A DNA stretch of 64,000 nt from assembly GCA_045579705.1 (NCBI GenBank), contig JAZNMP010000007.1, positions 1-64,000 on the forward strand, written 5' to 3'. Position numbers and translations under genes: made by a program. This document shows positions 53,104 to 62,005 of the stretch, one piece after another (position 1 is the first letter of the stretch; the number at the start of each line of letters is the position of its first letter). Under the pieces are notes generated by a model. It was not told the origin of the DNA, did not search any database, and worked only from the letters and a program-made list of their open reading frames with translations. Source of the DNA: Lachnocurva sp045579705. Lineage in GTDB: Bacteria; Bacillota; Clostridia; Lachnospirales; Lachnospiraceae.

Positions 53104-53112
53104 TTATAGCAT
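53104..53112 (-). promoter_or_regulatory. Extended -10 promoter for the tocopherol cyclase-like gene
   Basis: The minus strand reads TGCTATAAT, an extended -10 with the TGn motif. The -35 is weak. It lies 40 bases before ATG 53064. Confidence 0.5.
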
Positions 53113-53137
53113 ATTATCTCTTCATAATCCTAATACT

Positions 53138-53166
53138 TGAAAGATAACTTAAATTAATGTAATATT
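53138..53166 (+). promoter_or_regulatory. Promoter of tRNA-Ser and greA
   Basis: TTGAAA (53138-53143), 17 bases, TAATAT (53161-53166). The predicted start is about 14 bases before the tRNA. No other promoter is evident before greA, so the tRNA and greA are probably one transcript. Confidence 0.65.
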
Positions 53167-53186
53167 TATTTGTTTCGTGACAAACT

Positions 53187-53274
53187 GGAGTCGTATCGAA
53201 GTGGTCATAACGAGCTTGACTCGAAATCAAGTTGTCAGATTCCTGGCACGTGGGTTCGAATCCCACCGACTCCG
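53187..53274 (+). tRNA. tRNA-Ser (anticodon CGA)
   Basis: The acceptor arms GGAGTCG and CGACTCC pair fully. The anticodon stem CTTGA/TCAAG encloses loop CTCGAAA, giving CGA, which reads UCG. A long variable arm and T arm (GTGGG-TTCGAAT-CCCAC) make it a class II serine tRNA. CCA is not encoded. Confidence 0.95.
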
Positions 53275-53292
53275 CTACTAAAAGAGGTTATT

Positions 53293-53790
53293 ATGGGTGA
53301 AAAACTAACCAAAACCGACGTTGAAAAGATCAAAAAAGAAATCCATGAGCGCACTACTGTCACTAGACACGAGCTTTTAGAAGAAGTTAAAGAAACACGT
53401 TCTCATGGAGATCTCAGTGAGAATTTTGAATATCACGCTGCAAAGAAAGCCAGAAATCAAAATGAATCTCGAATCAGATATCTTGAAAGAATGCTGAAGA
53501 ACGCTACTATCATCGATGATTCTTCTTCTCTGGATGAAGTCGGACTAAATAACACCGTAACTCTTTATTATCCTGACGATGATTGTGAAGAAACTTATAA
53601 GCTCACAACATCTATTCGAAGTAATTCTTTAGACGGACGTCTCGATATGGAATCCCCGTTAGGACAAGCCATACTCGGGCATAAAGTCGGCGATGTCGTT
53701 ACTGTTAAACTTCCGGATTTTAGTTATGATGTAGAAATCAGAAACATCGACAAATCCACAACAGATGATGACGACATTCGTTCTTTTTAA
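53293..53790 (+). CDS. greA: Transcription elongation factor GreA
   Basis: This 165-residue factor has an N-terminal coiled coil with the acidic tip motif GDLSENFEYHAAK and a C-terminal FKBP-like domain (ESPLGQAILGHKVGDVVTVK). It rescues arrested RNA polymerase by stimulating transcript cleavage. ATG 53293 follows AAAGAGG; the longer open frame upstream runs through the tRNA and is not real. It is followed by a terminator shared with atpC. Confidence 0.95.
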   Translation: MGEKLTKTDVEKIKKEIHERTTVTRHELLEEVKETRSHGDLSENFEYHAAKKARNQNESRIRYLERMLKNATIIDDSSSLDEVGLNNTVTLYYPDDDCEETYKLTTSIRSNSLDGRLDMESPLGQAILGHKVGDVVTVKLPDFSYDVEIRNIDKSTTDDDDIRSF

Positions 53791-53802
53791 AACCTTTTCA
53801 AT

Positions 53803-53849
53803 AAAAAAAAGCTGCCACCTAGGTCAATTCCTAAGTGACAGCTTTTTTT
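53803..53849. terminator. Bidirectional terminator between greA and atpC
   Basis: AAAAGCTGCCACCTAGG pairs with CCTAAGTGACAGCTTTT with two internal mismatches. A- and T-runs on the two sides serve both converging transcripts. Confidence 0.9.
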
Positions 53850-53853
53850 ATAA

Positions 53854-54261
53854 TCATTTTCTCGCAGACGCTGATTCTCTTGCAAGGGCTCTCTTAAGAG
53901 CCAATTCAGCTCTGGCTGTATCAACATCGATCTTGTGACCTGTCAGACGCTCTCTTGCACGCTTTTCAGCCTGCTCGGCACGTCTTACATCGATTTCATC
54001 CGGCCATTCTGCTATTTCTGCCAAGAATGTAACTCTATCTTCACGAATCTCAGCAAATCCAGAATGCAGAGCAGCTGTTTTAACACCGCTGTTCTCATGG
54101 ATTGTTAATACTCCTGGAGAAAGAATAGTTGTAAGCGGAATATGTTCCGGATACACACCGATCTCTCCTTCAGTTGTATTAAACTCTACCATGGAAGCTT
54201 TTCCATCATAGAAAATACGGTCTGGAGTTATGATCTTTACATTAAATTCTTTCTCTGCCAA
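53854..54261 (-). CDS. atpC: ATP synthase epsilon subunit
   Basis: This 135-residue subunit has the N-terminal beta-sandwich (NVKIITPDRIFYDGKASMVE; GEIGVYPEHIPLTTIL) and a C-terminal helical hairpin (AEQAEKRARERL; ARAELALKRALARE). It belongs to the F1 rotor stalk and can inhibit ATP hydrolysis. It is the last gene of the operon, 6 bases after atpD. Confidence 0.96.
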   Translation of the reverse strand: MAEKEFNVKIITPDRIFYDGKASMVEFNTTEGEIGVYPEHIPLTTILSPGVLTIHENSGVKTAALHSGFAEIREDRVTFLAEIAEWPDEIDVRRAEQAEKRARERLTGHKIDVDTARAELALKRALARESASARK

Positions 54262-54267
54262 AAGTCA

Positions 54268-55665
54268 TCATCCTTTCGCAGCACGTTCTTTAACTTCATC
54301 GATTGTACCAGCATTCAGGAACAATCCTTCTGGAACATCATCGAGATGTCCTTCGAGGATTTCCTTAAATCCACGTACAGTTTCACCGATAGGAACGTAC
54401 TTTCCTTCAAGACCTGTGAACTGAGTTGCTACGAAGAAAGGCTGTGAAAGAAATCTCTGAACCTTTCTCGCACGGCTTACTACAAGCTTATCTGATTCTG
54501 AAAGTTCATCCATACCAAGGATAGCGATGATATCCTGCAATTCCTTGTATTTCTGAAGAATCTCCTGAACTCCACGAGCAACTTCAAAGTGTTCTTTACC
54601 AACAATAAGTGGATCAAGAATTCGAGATGTAGATGCAAGTGGGTCTACAGCTGGATAAATACCAAGCTCAGCGATAGAACGCTCAAGTACTGTTGTAGCA
54701 TCCAAGTGAGCGAATGTTGTCGCTGGAGCTGGGTCAGTAAGGTCATCGGCAGGAACGTATACAGCCTGTACAGATGTAATAGATCCGTTCTTTGTAGATG
54801 TGATTCGCTCCTGAAGAGCACCCATCTCAGTCTGAAGTGTAGGCTGGTAGCCTACGGCTGAAGGCATACGTCCGAGAAGCGCTGAAACTTCTGAACCAGC
54901 CTGTGTGAAACGGAAGATATTATCAATGAACAGAAGTACGTCTTTTCCTGAATAATCACGGAAATACTCAGCCATTGTAAGACCTGTAAGAGCAACTCTC
55001 ATACGTGCTCCAGGTGGTTCGTTCATCTGACCAAATACCATGCAAGTCTTATCAATAACTCCTGATTCTGCCATTTCATAGTACAAATCGTTACCTTCAC
55101 GAGTACGCTCACCTACACCTGTGAATACAGAATATCCACCGTGCTCAGTAGCTACATTGTGAATAAGCTCCTGAATAAGTACTGTCTTTCCTACTCCGGC
55201 ACCACCAAATAGACCGATTTTTCCACCCTTCTGGTATGGACAAAGTAGATCTACGACCTTGATACCTGTCTCAAGCATTTCTTCTGAAGTTGACTGCTCT
55301 TCGAATGCTGGAGCTGGTCTATGAATTGGAAGATGTTCCTCTGCATCAGGTGCAGGTTTTTCATCAATAGGTCTTCCAAGTACATTAAACATTCTTCCCA
55401 GTGTTTTTTCACCAACTGGTACTTTAATAGGTGCACCTGTAGCTTCAGCGTCCATTCCACGCTTTAGTCCATCTGTAGGACCGAGAGCTACGGCTCGTAC
55501 AACATTATCTCCCAGATGCTGTGCGACCTCAGCTACTAGTACTCCACCATCTGCTGTTGGAATATTAATAGCATCATTAATTTCCGGAAGATTACCTTCT
55601 GAAAATTTGATGTCGAGTACGGCACTGATGACCTGAGTGATTTTACCAATATTTTTTTCAGCCAT
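54268..55665 (-). CDS. atpD: ATP synthase beta subunit
   Basis: This 465-residue catalytic F1 subunit has the P-loop GGAGVGKTVLIQE, the Glu of GVGERTREGNDLY, Walker B DVLLFIDNIFRF and DELSE of the C-terminal domain. Length and motifs are canonical. It lies between atpG and atpC. Confidence 0.98.
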   Translation of the reverse strand: MAEKNIGKITQVISAVLDIKFSEGNLPEINDAINIPTADGGVLVAEVAQHLGDNVVRAVALGPTDGLKRGMDAEATGAPIKVPVGEKTLGRMFNVLGRPIDEKPAPDAEEHLPIHRPAPAFEEQSTSEEMLETGIKVVDLLCPYQKGGKIGLFGGAGVGKTVLIQELIHNVATEHGGYSVFTGVGERTREGNDLYYEMAESGVIDKTCMVFGQMNEPPGARMRVALTGLTMAEYFRDYSGKDVLLFIDNIFRFTQAGSEVSALLGRMPSAVGYQPTLQTEMGALQERITSTKNGSITSVQAVYVPADDLTDPAPATTFAHLDATTVLERSIAELGIYPAVDPLASTSRILDPLIVGKEHFEVARGVQEILQKYKELQDIIAILGMDELSESDKLVVSRARKVQRFLSQPFFVATQFTGLEGKYVPIGETVRGFKEILEGHLDDVPEGLFLNAGTIDEVKERAAKG

Positions 55666-55687
55666 ACTGTTATATCACTCCCTTCCT

Positions 55688-56560
55688 TTAAGACAAGGCA
55701 GATGCTCCGGCGATGATCTCTGTCAGCTCCTGAGTAATATTTCCCTGTCTTGCTCTGTTATATTTGAGTGTTAAGTCTTCAATCATTTCTTCTGCATTGC
55801 TTGTTGCAGAATCCATTGCTGTCATTCTAGCGCCGTTTTCACTTGCTACAGACTCTACGAGTCCACCATAAAGCAAGCTTGTGACATACTTCGGAATGAT
55901 CAGATCCAATGCTTCTTCTGGACTTGGCTCAAAATTCATAGGCACTTCATTCTTTGTTGGAACATATTCCTCTGAATCCTGACCTTCATCCTCCTGTAAT
56001 TCTACAGGTAATAGTTTAATAACACGTGGTTCATGTGAAACAGTGTTTTTAAAATGTGTATAAGCGAGATAAATCTCACCTATCTTGCCTTCCTCATAGT
56101 CCTTAAGGATTGATCTAGAAATATCCATAGCATCCTCATATTTCGGAGATTCAATAACCTCTGAAAAATCTGGACCCATCTGATATCCTCTAGCTGTTAA
56201 AATCTCAGAACCCTTATGGCCTATTGAGTAAATGAGCGCATTTTCCTTAGGAACAGCATTCATGATTTCTTTAACCAAGTTACTGTTGTATCCTCCGGCA
56301 AGTCCTCTATTTGAGGAAATCGCAATAACAGCTTTTACCGGTGAATCCTGCTTCTTAAGATATGGATTGTTTATTTCACCTGCTGTACTTAACAGTGATG
56401 ATACTGTTTTATACATGTTCTGGAAATAAGGATCCGTCTCCTCGGCATGCGCTCTGGCCTGCTGTAATTTGACCGTAGATACTAGCTTCATAGCTTTTGT
56501 AATCTGCTGTGTGCTAGAAATACTGGTTTTTCTACGTTTTATATCTCTCATTGAGGCCAT
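55688..56560 (-). CDS. atpG: ATP synthase gamma subunit
   Basis: This 290-residue central shaft subunit has the N-terminal helix (MRDIKRRKTSISSTQQITKA), the GLAGGYNSN core motif and the C-terminal helix (ENGARMTAMDSATSNAEEMI). An acidic insertion of about 25 residues near 200 (ELQEDEGQDSEEYVPTKNEV) is common in clostridial gamma subunits. Confidence 0.97.
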   Translation of the reverse strand: MASMRDIKRRKTSISSTQQITKAMKLVSTVKLQQARAHAEETDPYFQNMYKTVSSLLSTAGEINNPYLKKQDSPVKAVIAISSNRGLAGGYNSNLVKEIMNAVPKENALIYSIGHKGSEILTARGYQMGPDFSEVIESPKYEDAMDISRSILKDYEEGKIGEIYLAYTHFKNTVSHEPRVIKLLPVELQEDEGQDSEEYVPTKNEVPMNFEPSPEEALDLIIPKYVTSLLYGGLVESVASENGARMTAMDSATSNAEEMIEDLTLKYNRARQGNITQELTEIIAGASALS

Positions 56561-56603
56561 GAGTACTTCACCACCTTTTGGTCTCTACCATTAATGCGCT
56601 CTG

Positions 56604-58109
56604 TTATTTGTATGATTTCTTACATTCTTCAATAGCCTTAATCAAAGCCTTCTCAGTTTCTTCGTTGATAACCTTATCGTCTTTGATAGATTTAGCTATT
56701 TCTGGATACTTTGTATCTACGAGCTCGAAGAGTGCATTCTCAAATACGAGAACGTCTTCAACAGGAATATCGAGCAGATATTTCTTTGTAGCTGCATAGA
56801 TAATCATAACCTGCTTCTCAACTGGAAGTGGAGAATACTGAGGCTGTTTAAGCATTTCTCTAATTCTCTCACCCTGCGCAAGCTGTTCAGCAGTACTCTT
56901 ATCGAGCTCTGAACCAAACTGTGCGAAAGCTGCAAGCTCTCGATACTGAGCAAGCTCAACTCGAATAGGAGCAGCAATCTTCTTCATAGCCTTAATCTGA
57001 GCAGCACCACCTACTCGGGATACTGAAAGACCGGCATTGATAGCAGGTCTAAAACCTTCGTTAAACGCATCTGTTTCCAGATAGATCTGTCCATCTGTAA
57101 TAGAAATAACGTTTGTAGGAATATATGCTGATACGTCACCAGCCTGTGTTTCAATAATTGGAAGAGCTGTAAGTGAACCAGCACCTAACTCTTCACTCAA
57201 ACGAGATGCTCTCTCAAGAAGTCTTGAATGGAGATAGAATACGTCTCCAGGGAAAGCTTCACGTCCTGGTGGTCTCTTAAGAAGAAGTGAAAGTGTTCTA
57301 TAAGCTGCAGCATGCTTTGACAAATCATCATAGATGATTAGAGCATCTTCGCCTTTTTCCATCCACTCTTCACCCATAGCACAACCTGCATAAGGAGCAA
57401 TATACTGAAGTGGTGCAAGCTCACTAGCTGAAGCTGAAACTACAACTGTGTAATCCATCGCACCGTGTTCTTCCAGCGTCTTTACAAGTGTAGCAACTGT
57501 AGAAGCCTTCTGGCCGATAGCTACGTAAATACACTTAACGCCCTGTCCCTTCTGGTTGATAATAGTATCGATAGCGATAGCTGTCTTTCCTGTCTGTCTA
57601 TCTCCGATGATCAACTCTCGCTGACCTCTTCCGATAGGAATCATAGAATCGATAGCTTTAATACCTGTCTGAAGAGGAGTATCTACAGACTTTCTATCAA
57701 TAACACCGTGAGCTACTCGCTCAATCAAACGATACTTATCTGTTTCTATAGGTCCTTTACCATCGATTGGCTGACCTAACGCATTAACGACACGTCCAAG
57801 CAATGCGTCACCAACTGGAACCTCTACAACTCGACCTGTTGTTTTTACAGAATCGCCTTCACTGATAGACTCAGCGCTACCCAAAAGAACGGCACCTACG
57901 TTGTCCTCTTCCAGGTTCATAACCATTCCGTATACTTCATTAGGGAATTCGAGAAGTTCTCCCTGCATTGCGTTGGCGAGTCCATGAACTCTAACGATAC
58001 CATCTGCAGCCTGAACTACAGTTCCGACATCGCTAACCTCAAGCTTTGAGGCATATCTTTTCATCTGCTCTTTAATAACTGAGCTAATTTCTTCAGGTCT
58101 CAAATTCAT
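56604..58109 (-). CDS. atpA: ATP synthase alpha subunit
   Basis: This 501-residue non-catalytic nucleotide-binding F1 subunit has P-loop IIGDRQTGKTAIA, the DDLSKHAAAYR segment and the Arg finger in ISVSRVGG-type sequence (GLSVSRVGGAAQ). The N-terminal helix (RPEEISSVIKEQMKRYASKL) binds delta. It overlaps atpH by 4 bases. Confidence 0.98.
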   Translation of the reverse strand: MNLRPEEISSVIKEQMKRYASKLEVSDVGTVVQAADGIVRVHGLANAMQGELLEFPNEVYGMVMNLEEDNVGAVLLGSAESISEGDSVKTTGRVVEVPVGDALLGRVVNALGQPIDGKGPIETDKYRLIERVAHGVIDRKSVDTPLQTGIKAIDSMIPIGRGQRELIIGDRQTGKTAIAIDTIINQKGQGVKCIYVAIGQKASTVATLVKTLEEHGAMDYTVVVSASASELAPLQYIAPYAGCAMGEEWMEKGEDALIIYDDLSKHAAAYRTLSLLLKRPPGREAFPGDVFYLHSRLLERASRLSEELGAGSLTALPIIETQAGDVSAYIPTNVISITDGQIYLETDAFNEGFRPAINAGLSVSRVGGAAQIKAMKKIAAPIRVELAQYRELAAFAQFGSELDKSTAEQLAQGERIREMLKQPQYSPLPVEKQVMIIYAATKKYLLDIPVEDVLVFENALFELVDTKYPEIAKSIKDDKVINEETEKALIKAIEECKKSYK

Positions 58110-58675
58110 GAATCCGTCTCACCTACCTTTAACTGTATTCTAGATAGTTCATGTGAAAGCTTATCAAGTTTTGACTTGATACTGCTGTCTACTACACGAT
58201 CCCCGATACGGATTACCATACCGCCAATCAAAGAACTATCTACTGAATATTCGATATCCAACGACTTGTAACTGGTTGTTTCAAGAAGCTTCTTCTGCAC
58301 TTCCTGTTTCTTGTCAGATGCAAGCTCCATTGGTGTGATTACAGAAGCACGTCCGATACGACGATACTCTCTGATCTTCTCACAGAAATAATTCAATACA
58401 TTCTTTACTTCGGAAAAATGCCCTTTTCCTTCTAATTCATGAAACAGGCCCAATACTTCATCGGAAATTTTTCCTGCAAATGTATCATCTAAAAGCTTCT
58501 GCTTTTCTTCGCTTGATACATTTGGATGTACCATAACCTGTATGAATTCTGGATTTTCATTGAAAATCTTCAGAAGTTCATCAGCTTCTTCGAAAAAAGA
58601 ATCTGTTCTATCTTTGTATTCTAGAGCCAATTCATACAGGGCATCTCCGTATACTTCGGATACTAATCTTGCCAT
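58106..58675 (-). CDS. atpH: ATP synthase delta subunit
   Basis: This 189-residue subunit links F1 to the b stator. It has the N-terminal helical domain (VYGDALYELALEYKDRT; FIQVMVHPNVSSEEKQKLLD) and the conserved C-terminal block SSLIGGMVIRIGDRVVDSSI. It overlaps atpF by 13 bases and atpA by 4. Confidence 0.95.
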   Translation of the reverse strand: MARLVSEVYGDALYELALEYKDRTDSFFEEADELLKIFNENPEFIQVMVHPNVSSEEKQKLLDDTFAGKISDEVLGLFHELEGKGHFSEVKNVLNYFCEKIREYRRIGRASVITPMELASDKKQEVQKKLLETTSYKSLDIEYSVDSSLIGGMVIRIGDRVVDSSIKSKLDKLSHELSRIQLKVGETDS

Positions 58676-59178
58676 GTAGAACCATCCATTTCTCTCAATG
58701 TTTCGTCAACAAGTTCGTCCTGTACAGTCGTATCAATCTTTGATGAAACAACTTTAGCTGCCATAGCTGCTGCTACAGTAACCACCTGCTGTTTTATTTC
58801 ATCCTGAACACGACTCTGCTCTAGTTTAGCTTCTTCAAAAGCTCTCTTTCTGATCTGTGAAGCTTCTTCTTTGGCTTCTTTCAGAATCCGTTCCTCATTT
58901 AGCTGGGCTTTCTTTCTAGCTTCCTGAAGAATAATCTCGGCTTCTTTATTAGCTTCTGCTAATTTAGCCTCATACTCTTCACGTAGCTTTCTAGCTTCTT
59001 CCTGGTCGGTTGATGCGTTTTCCAGCTCGCTTTTGATCTTGTTCTTACGATCATCAAGCATCTTTCGAACAGGGTTAAATAATTTGTTCGATAAGATTAG
59101 GAACAGGAAGAAAACAGAGATCAATACGATACACGCATCATGAATAAGCTGAAAATCCAAGTTAAATAATCTTGACAT
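58663..59178 (-). CDS. atpF: ATP synthase b subunit
   Basis: This 171-residue stator subunit has one N-terminal membrane helix (ACIVLISVFFLFLILSNKLF), then PVRKMLDDRKNKI and a long charged coiled coil rich in Glu, Lys and Ala. It anchors F1 to the membrane sector. Confidence 0.96.
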   Translation of the reverse strand: MSRLFNLDFQLIHDACIVLISVFFLFLILSNKLFNPVRKMLDDRKNKIKSELENASTDQEEARKLREEYEAKLAEANKEAEIILQEARKKAQLNEERILKEAKEEASQIRKRAFEEAKLEQSRVQDEIKQQVVTVAAAMAAKVVSSKIDTTVQDELVDETLREMDGSTWQD

Positions 59179-59221
59179 AGCCGGTTTTCTTCCTCCTTTC
59201 TAAATGCTTTTTAAACGCCTA

Positions 59222-59479
59222 TTAACCTACGAGTGGTTTAACGAACATCAGAAGAAGTGCAACAAGAAGACCATAAAGACCTGTTGTCTCGGCTACGGCC
59301 TGTCCAAGAAGCATAGTTGTCATGATCTTACCCTGTGCACCTGGGTTTCTTCCTACTGCGTTAGCAGCATAACCTGCAGCGATACCCTGACCTACACCAG
59401 GTCCAATACCTGCGATTACTGCGAGACCTGCACCGATAGCAGAGCAAGCTAAAATCAAATCCTGTCCTGAAATGTTCAT
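59222..59479 (-). CDS. atpE: ATP synthase c subunit with Na+-binding signature
   Basis: An 85-residue hairpin of two membrane helices. The first helix has GPGVGQG (Gln31) and the second has AVAETTGLY (Val62, Glu64, Thr65, Thr66, Tyr69). These match the Na+ ligands of the Ilyobacter tartaricus c-ring (Gln32, Val63, Glu65, Ser66, Thr67, Tyr70) at a constant offset of one, with Ser replaced by Thr. The enzyme is therefore probably Na+-coupled. Confidence 0.97.
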   Translation of the reverse strand: MNISGQDLILACSAIGAGLAVIAGIGPGVGQGIAAGYAANAVGRNPGAQGKIMTTMLLGQAVAETTGLYGLLVALLLMFVKPLVG

Positions 59480-59546
59480 GTTTTTGTCCTCCTTTTGTTA
59501 AGGTACTAAAATTATTATTCCTAAATGATTACTTAGTTTTCTTTTT

Positions 59547-60305
59547 CTACGCTTCTGCTTCATCTTCATTATCAACAGCCTGATTAACATAGGTCATTGT
59601 AAGCATACAGAATACGTATGTCTGGATTGCACCTGAGAACATATCAAAGTACAGATGCAACGCGGCAGGCCAAACATATGCAATTTTTGATAGCATTCCG
59701 TATAGTAAGGCTTCGATAATTACGCCTGACAATACGTTTGCAAAAAGACGGAGTGACAATGAAATAGGAACTGCTATTTCACTAATCACATTGATTGGTA
59801 ACCATAAAGGTAACCATGCTGGCATAGGTGATGTGAGATCTACCCACAATTCTTTTGCTGAATGATTCTTTATCTTGTTAAAATGAATCATTACAAATGT
59901 AATCAATGCTAATGCCAGTGTAGTTCCGTAATCGGCTGTAGGTGGCCTAAGTCCTAACAAACCCGAAAGATTACTAAACAATATAAAGATAAATATTGTT
60001 TCGATGTAATTTCGGAACACTGGAGCATTTTTTCCCATGCCTCCCTCGACGATTCCATCGAGAGTTTCCACGATTAGTTCCAGAACATTCTGGAAGCCAT
60101 CGGGTACTTCGGTCGCGCTCTTCATCTTTCTTCCTGCTACGCATGCAAAAATTACAAGCGTTAGGAACGCGATGAGGATACAAACATGTGACGTAGTAAT
60201 CCAAACAGTTTGACCAAATAATTCATACTTAATCAACCCATGGATCATGAAATCAATGTCTGCGGCCGACGACAATAAGATTGTCTCCAAAGCTTTCACC
60301 TCCAA
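59547..60305 (-). CDS. atpB: ATP synthase a subunit
   Basis: This 252-residue membrane subunit forms the ion half-channels. The essential Arg lies in ISLSLRLFANVLSG; the conserved helix AIQTYVFCMLTMTYVNQAV ends the protein. About five to six membrane segments are visible. It precedes atpE with a 67-base gap, the longest in the operon core, which may help raise c-subunit translation. Confidence 0.96.
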   Translation of the reverse strand: MEVKALETILLSSAADIDFMIHGLIKYELFGQTVWITTSHVCILIAFLTLVIFACVAGRKMKSATEVPDGFQNVLELIVETLDGIVEGGMGKNAPVFRNYIETIFIFILFSNLSGLLGLRPPTADYGTTLALALITFVMIHFNKIKNHSAKELWVDLTSPMPAWLPLWLPINVISEIAVPISLSLRLFANVLSGVIIEALLYGMLSKIAYVWPAALHLYFDMFSGAIQTYVFCMLTMTYVNQAVDNEDEAEA

Positions 60306-60334
60306 TGCATTATTCTAATTTCCGAATAAGAAAA

Positions 60335-60802
60335 CTAGTCATTATTATCAGCAGGTTCGGAAATTTCCAAATCGTGGTTTCCCACAATTTCCTGCTCCGT
60401 CTCCACCTCATCTTCCCAGTCTTTCAGGATGATGCGATGAATAAATGGTTGTGCATATGCACTTATTTTAAGTCCAAAGACCCCTAGGAATGCCGAAATC
60501 AATGAACCTATATGAAATACCATCATAATTATTAAAATTGCCGCTATGATGATATATCTTAAAGCAGCTTTCGCTGCAACCATCTTGGGATTTGCGCCTA
60601 ACCGAACTGTATCTAACAGAACAGTGGCAATATTGATAGCCATCCAAATACCACACGCGCTACCAACTACAAGTCCAATCGTAAATCGGACCTTATCATC
60701 AGTAAACCATATTCCGACGACTTCTACTAGAATGGAATATACAACCATTCCGCCTATTAGGGCTGGAAGACCTTCATTTATTCTCTTTAACGCTTTTATC
60801 AT
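60335..60802 (-). CDS. ATP synthase subunit I-like membrane protein
   Basis: This 155-residue protein has four hydrophobic segments (LPALIGGMVVYSILVEVVGI; FTIGLVVGSACGIWMAINIA; YIIIAAILIIMMVFHIGSLI; a shorter last one) and a hydrophilic acidic tail. Position between atpZ and atpB and the four-helix layout fit AtpI/subunit I proteins, which aid c-ring assembly. Sequence conservation in this family is low, so the call rests on context. Confidence 0.7.
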   Translation of the reverse strand: MIKALKRINEGLPALIGGMVVYSILVEVVGIWFTDDKVRFTIGLVVGSACGIWMAINIATVLLDTVRLGANPKMVAAKAALRYIIIAAILIIMMVFHIGSLISAFLGVFGLKISAYAQPFIHRIILKDWEDEVETEQEIVGNHDLEISEPADNND

Positions 60803-61014
60803 TTTATATATTTCTTTACTAACTTATAAATACTCAAAAAACCTGACAAAGAACCAATGAAAAAAAAGATAATGGTTATCCATACGGCATTAAAATATTT
60901 CCCGATTAGATAACCAATAAATGTGCAACCCACTATTGGCACGAGCATCGTTATTGTAATCTGCCCAACCAAAGCAAGCATTTCTAATATGTTTTGAGTT
61001 TCTCTTTTTTTCAC
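60799..61014 (-). CDS. AtpZ/AtpI-type small membrane protein
   Basis: This 71-residue protein has two membrane helices (LVGQITITMLVPIVGCTFIG; VWITIIFFFIGSLSGFLSIY) separated by YLIGKYF. It is the usual AtpZ form found first in ATP synthase operons, linked to ion supply or ring assembly. It overlaps the next gene by 4 bases. Confidence 0.78.
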   Translation of the reverse strand: MKKRETQNILEMLALVGQITITMLVPIVGCTFIGYLIGKYFNAVWITIIFFFIGSLSGFLSIYKLVKKYIK

Positions 61015-61035
61015 GATAACCCTTTCAACGTAAAA

Positions 61036-61521
61036 TTACAAGTTAATTTTTACTTCTCTACCCGTTCTTTCGTATTTTCTAAACGAAATTCCGGCCGCAG
61101 AAAGCATTTTCTTTGATGCGATAACCGAAGGAGTCTTCTCATACTTGTCACTATCGTATATCAATTCTTTTATTCCTGATTGAATTATCGCTTTAGCGCA
61201 TTCATTACAAGGGAATAACGTTACATACATCTTCGTTCCCTCGAGCGAACCACCTCTATAGTTTAATATAGCATTTAATTCGCTATGCGTCGAATAAAAA
61301 TATTTATTTTCTAGAGGATCACCCTCACGTGCCCATGGAAACACATCATCCGAACAACCAATCGGAAAGCCGTTATAACCCATTGACAGAATCTTGTTAT
61401 CAGCGGAAACTATGCATGCCCCCACCTGTGTATTAGGATCTTTAGAGCGCATTCCAGCCAGAAATGCAACTCCCATAAAGTATTCATCCCAACTTATATA
61501 ATCCGTTCTCTTATCACTCAT
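61036..61521 (-). CDS. dCMP deaminase
   Basis: This 161-residue zinc enzyme converts dCMP to dUMP for thymidylate supply. The zinc and catalytic motif is THSELNAIL (HxE) with LFPCNECAKAI (PCxxC). The N-terminal YISWDEYFMGVAFLAGMRSK and NTQVGACIV are typical. ATG 61521 (GGAGAT upstream) is preferred to ATG 61533. It overlaps the phosphatase-like gene by 8 bases. Confidence 0.92.
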   Translation of the reverse strand: MSDKRTDYISWDEYFMGVAFLAGMRSKDPNTQVGACIVSADNKILSMGYNGFPIGCSDDVFPWAREGDPLENKYFYSTHSELNAILNYRGGSLEGTKMYVTLFPCNECAKAIIQSGIKELIYDSDKYEKTPSVIASKKMLSAAGISFRKYERTGREVKINL

Positions 61522-62005
61522 TGCTATCTCCATATTCTAACTTCAACAACAAATTTCGTGTTGTTTCTTTCAATGCCTCAAAGCACAATCCATATTTTAC
61601 GATTGGTTCACCATATGGATCCATCGTTTCCAATTCTTCGCCGACAAAGAACGCTAACACAAATGTATTATCCTCATTCAATTCCGGATATTTATCCAGC
61701 AGGATATCTCTAACATCGCTATCCATCGCCAGTACCAATGTATATTCGTCTACCTCATCCGGTGTGAATTTCTTTGATTGATATTCCTTGTAATAAATAT
61801 CATTTCCAGCCAGAACAGCCTCAGCTTTCTGATTCATAGGCTCAGAAAAATTAACCACAACGCCTCGGGAGAGAATCTTAAAATCTCTATCTATATTCTC
61901 ATCAGTATAGAGATTATATCTAAAGATTTCCGCTGCCATTGGCGCTCTGGTAGTAGCATGCATATCTACAAATATTAGCTTTTTAATCTTCTTCAAATTA
62001 ATCAA
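61514..62005 (-). CDS. Low-molecular-weight phosphatase-like protein lacking the catalytic Cys
   Basis: The 163-residue protein has the fold order of low-molecular-weight protein phosphatases: a strand, then the P-loop, RAPMAAEIF, later AMDSDVRDILLDKYP, and the acid loop MDPYGEP. The P-loop, normally CxxxxCRSP, reads DMHATTRAP: the nucleophile Cys is Asp14 and the second Cys is Thr19, while Arg20 is kept. It is probably not an active tyrosine or arginine phosphatase. It is coupled between the Sua5 gene and dCMP deaminase. Confidence 0.8.
   Translation of the reverse strand: MINLKKIKKLIFVDMHATTRAPMAAEIFRYNLYTDENIDRDFKILSRGVVVNFSEPMNQKAEAVLAGNDIYYKEYQSKKFTPDEVDEYTLVLAMDSDVRDILLDKYPELNEDNTFVLAFFVGEELETMDPYGEPIVKYGLCFEALKETTRNLLLKLEYGDSNE

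Noticed and set aside
53187..53274. tRNA-Ser as attachment site of the mobile element
   Set aside because: The element lies far away in flp, and no duplicated tRNA end is present.
53170..53292. N-terminal extension of greA
   Set aside because: These codons are the tRNA-Ser gene.
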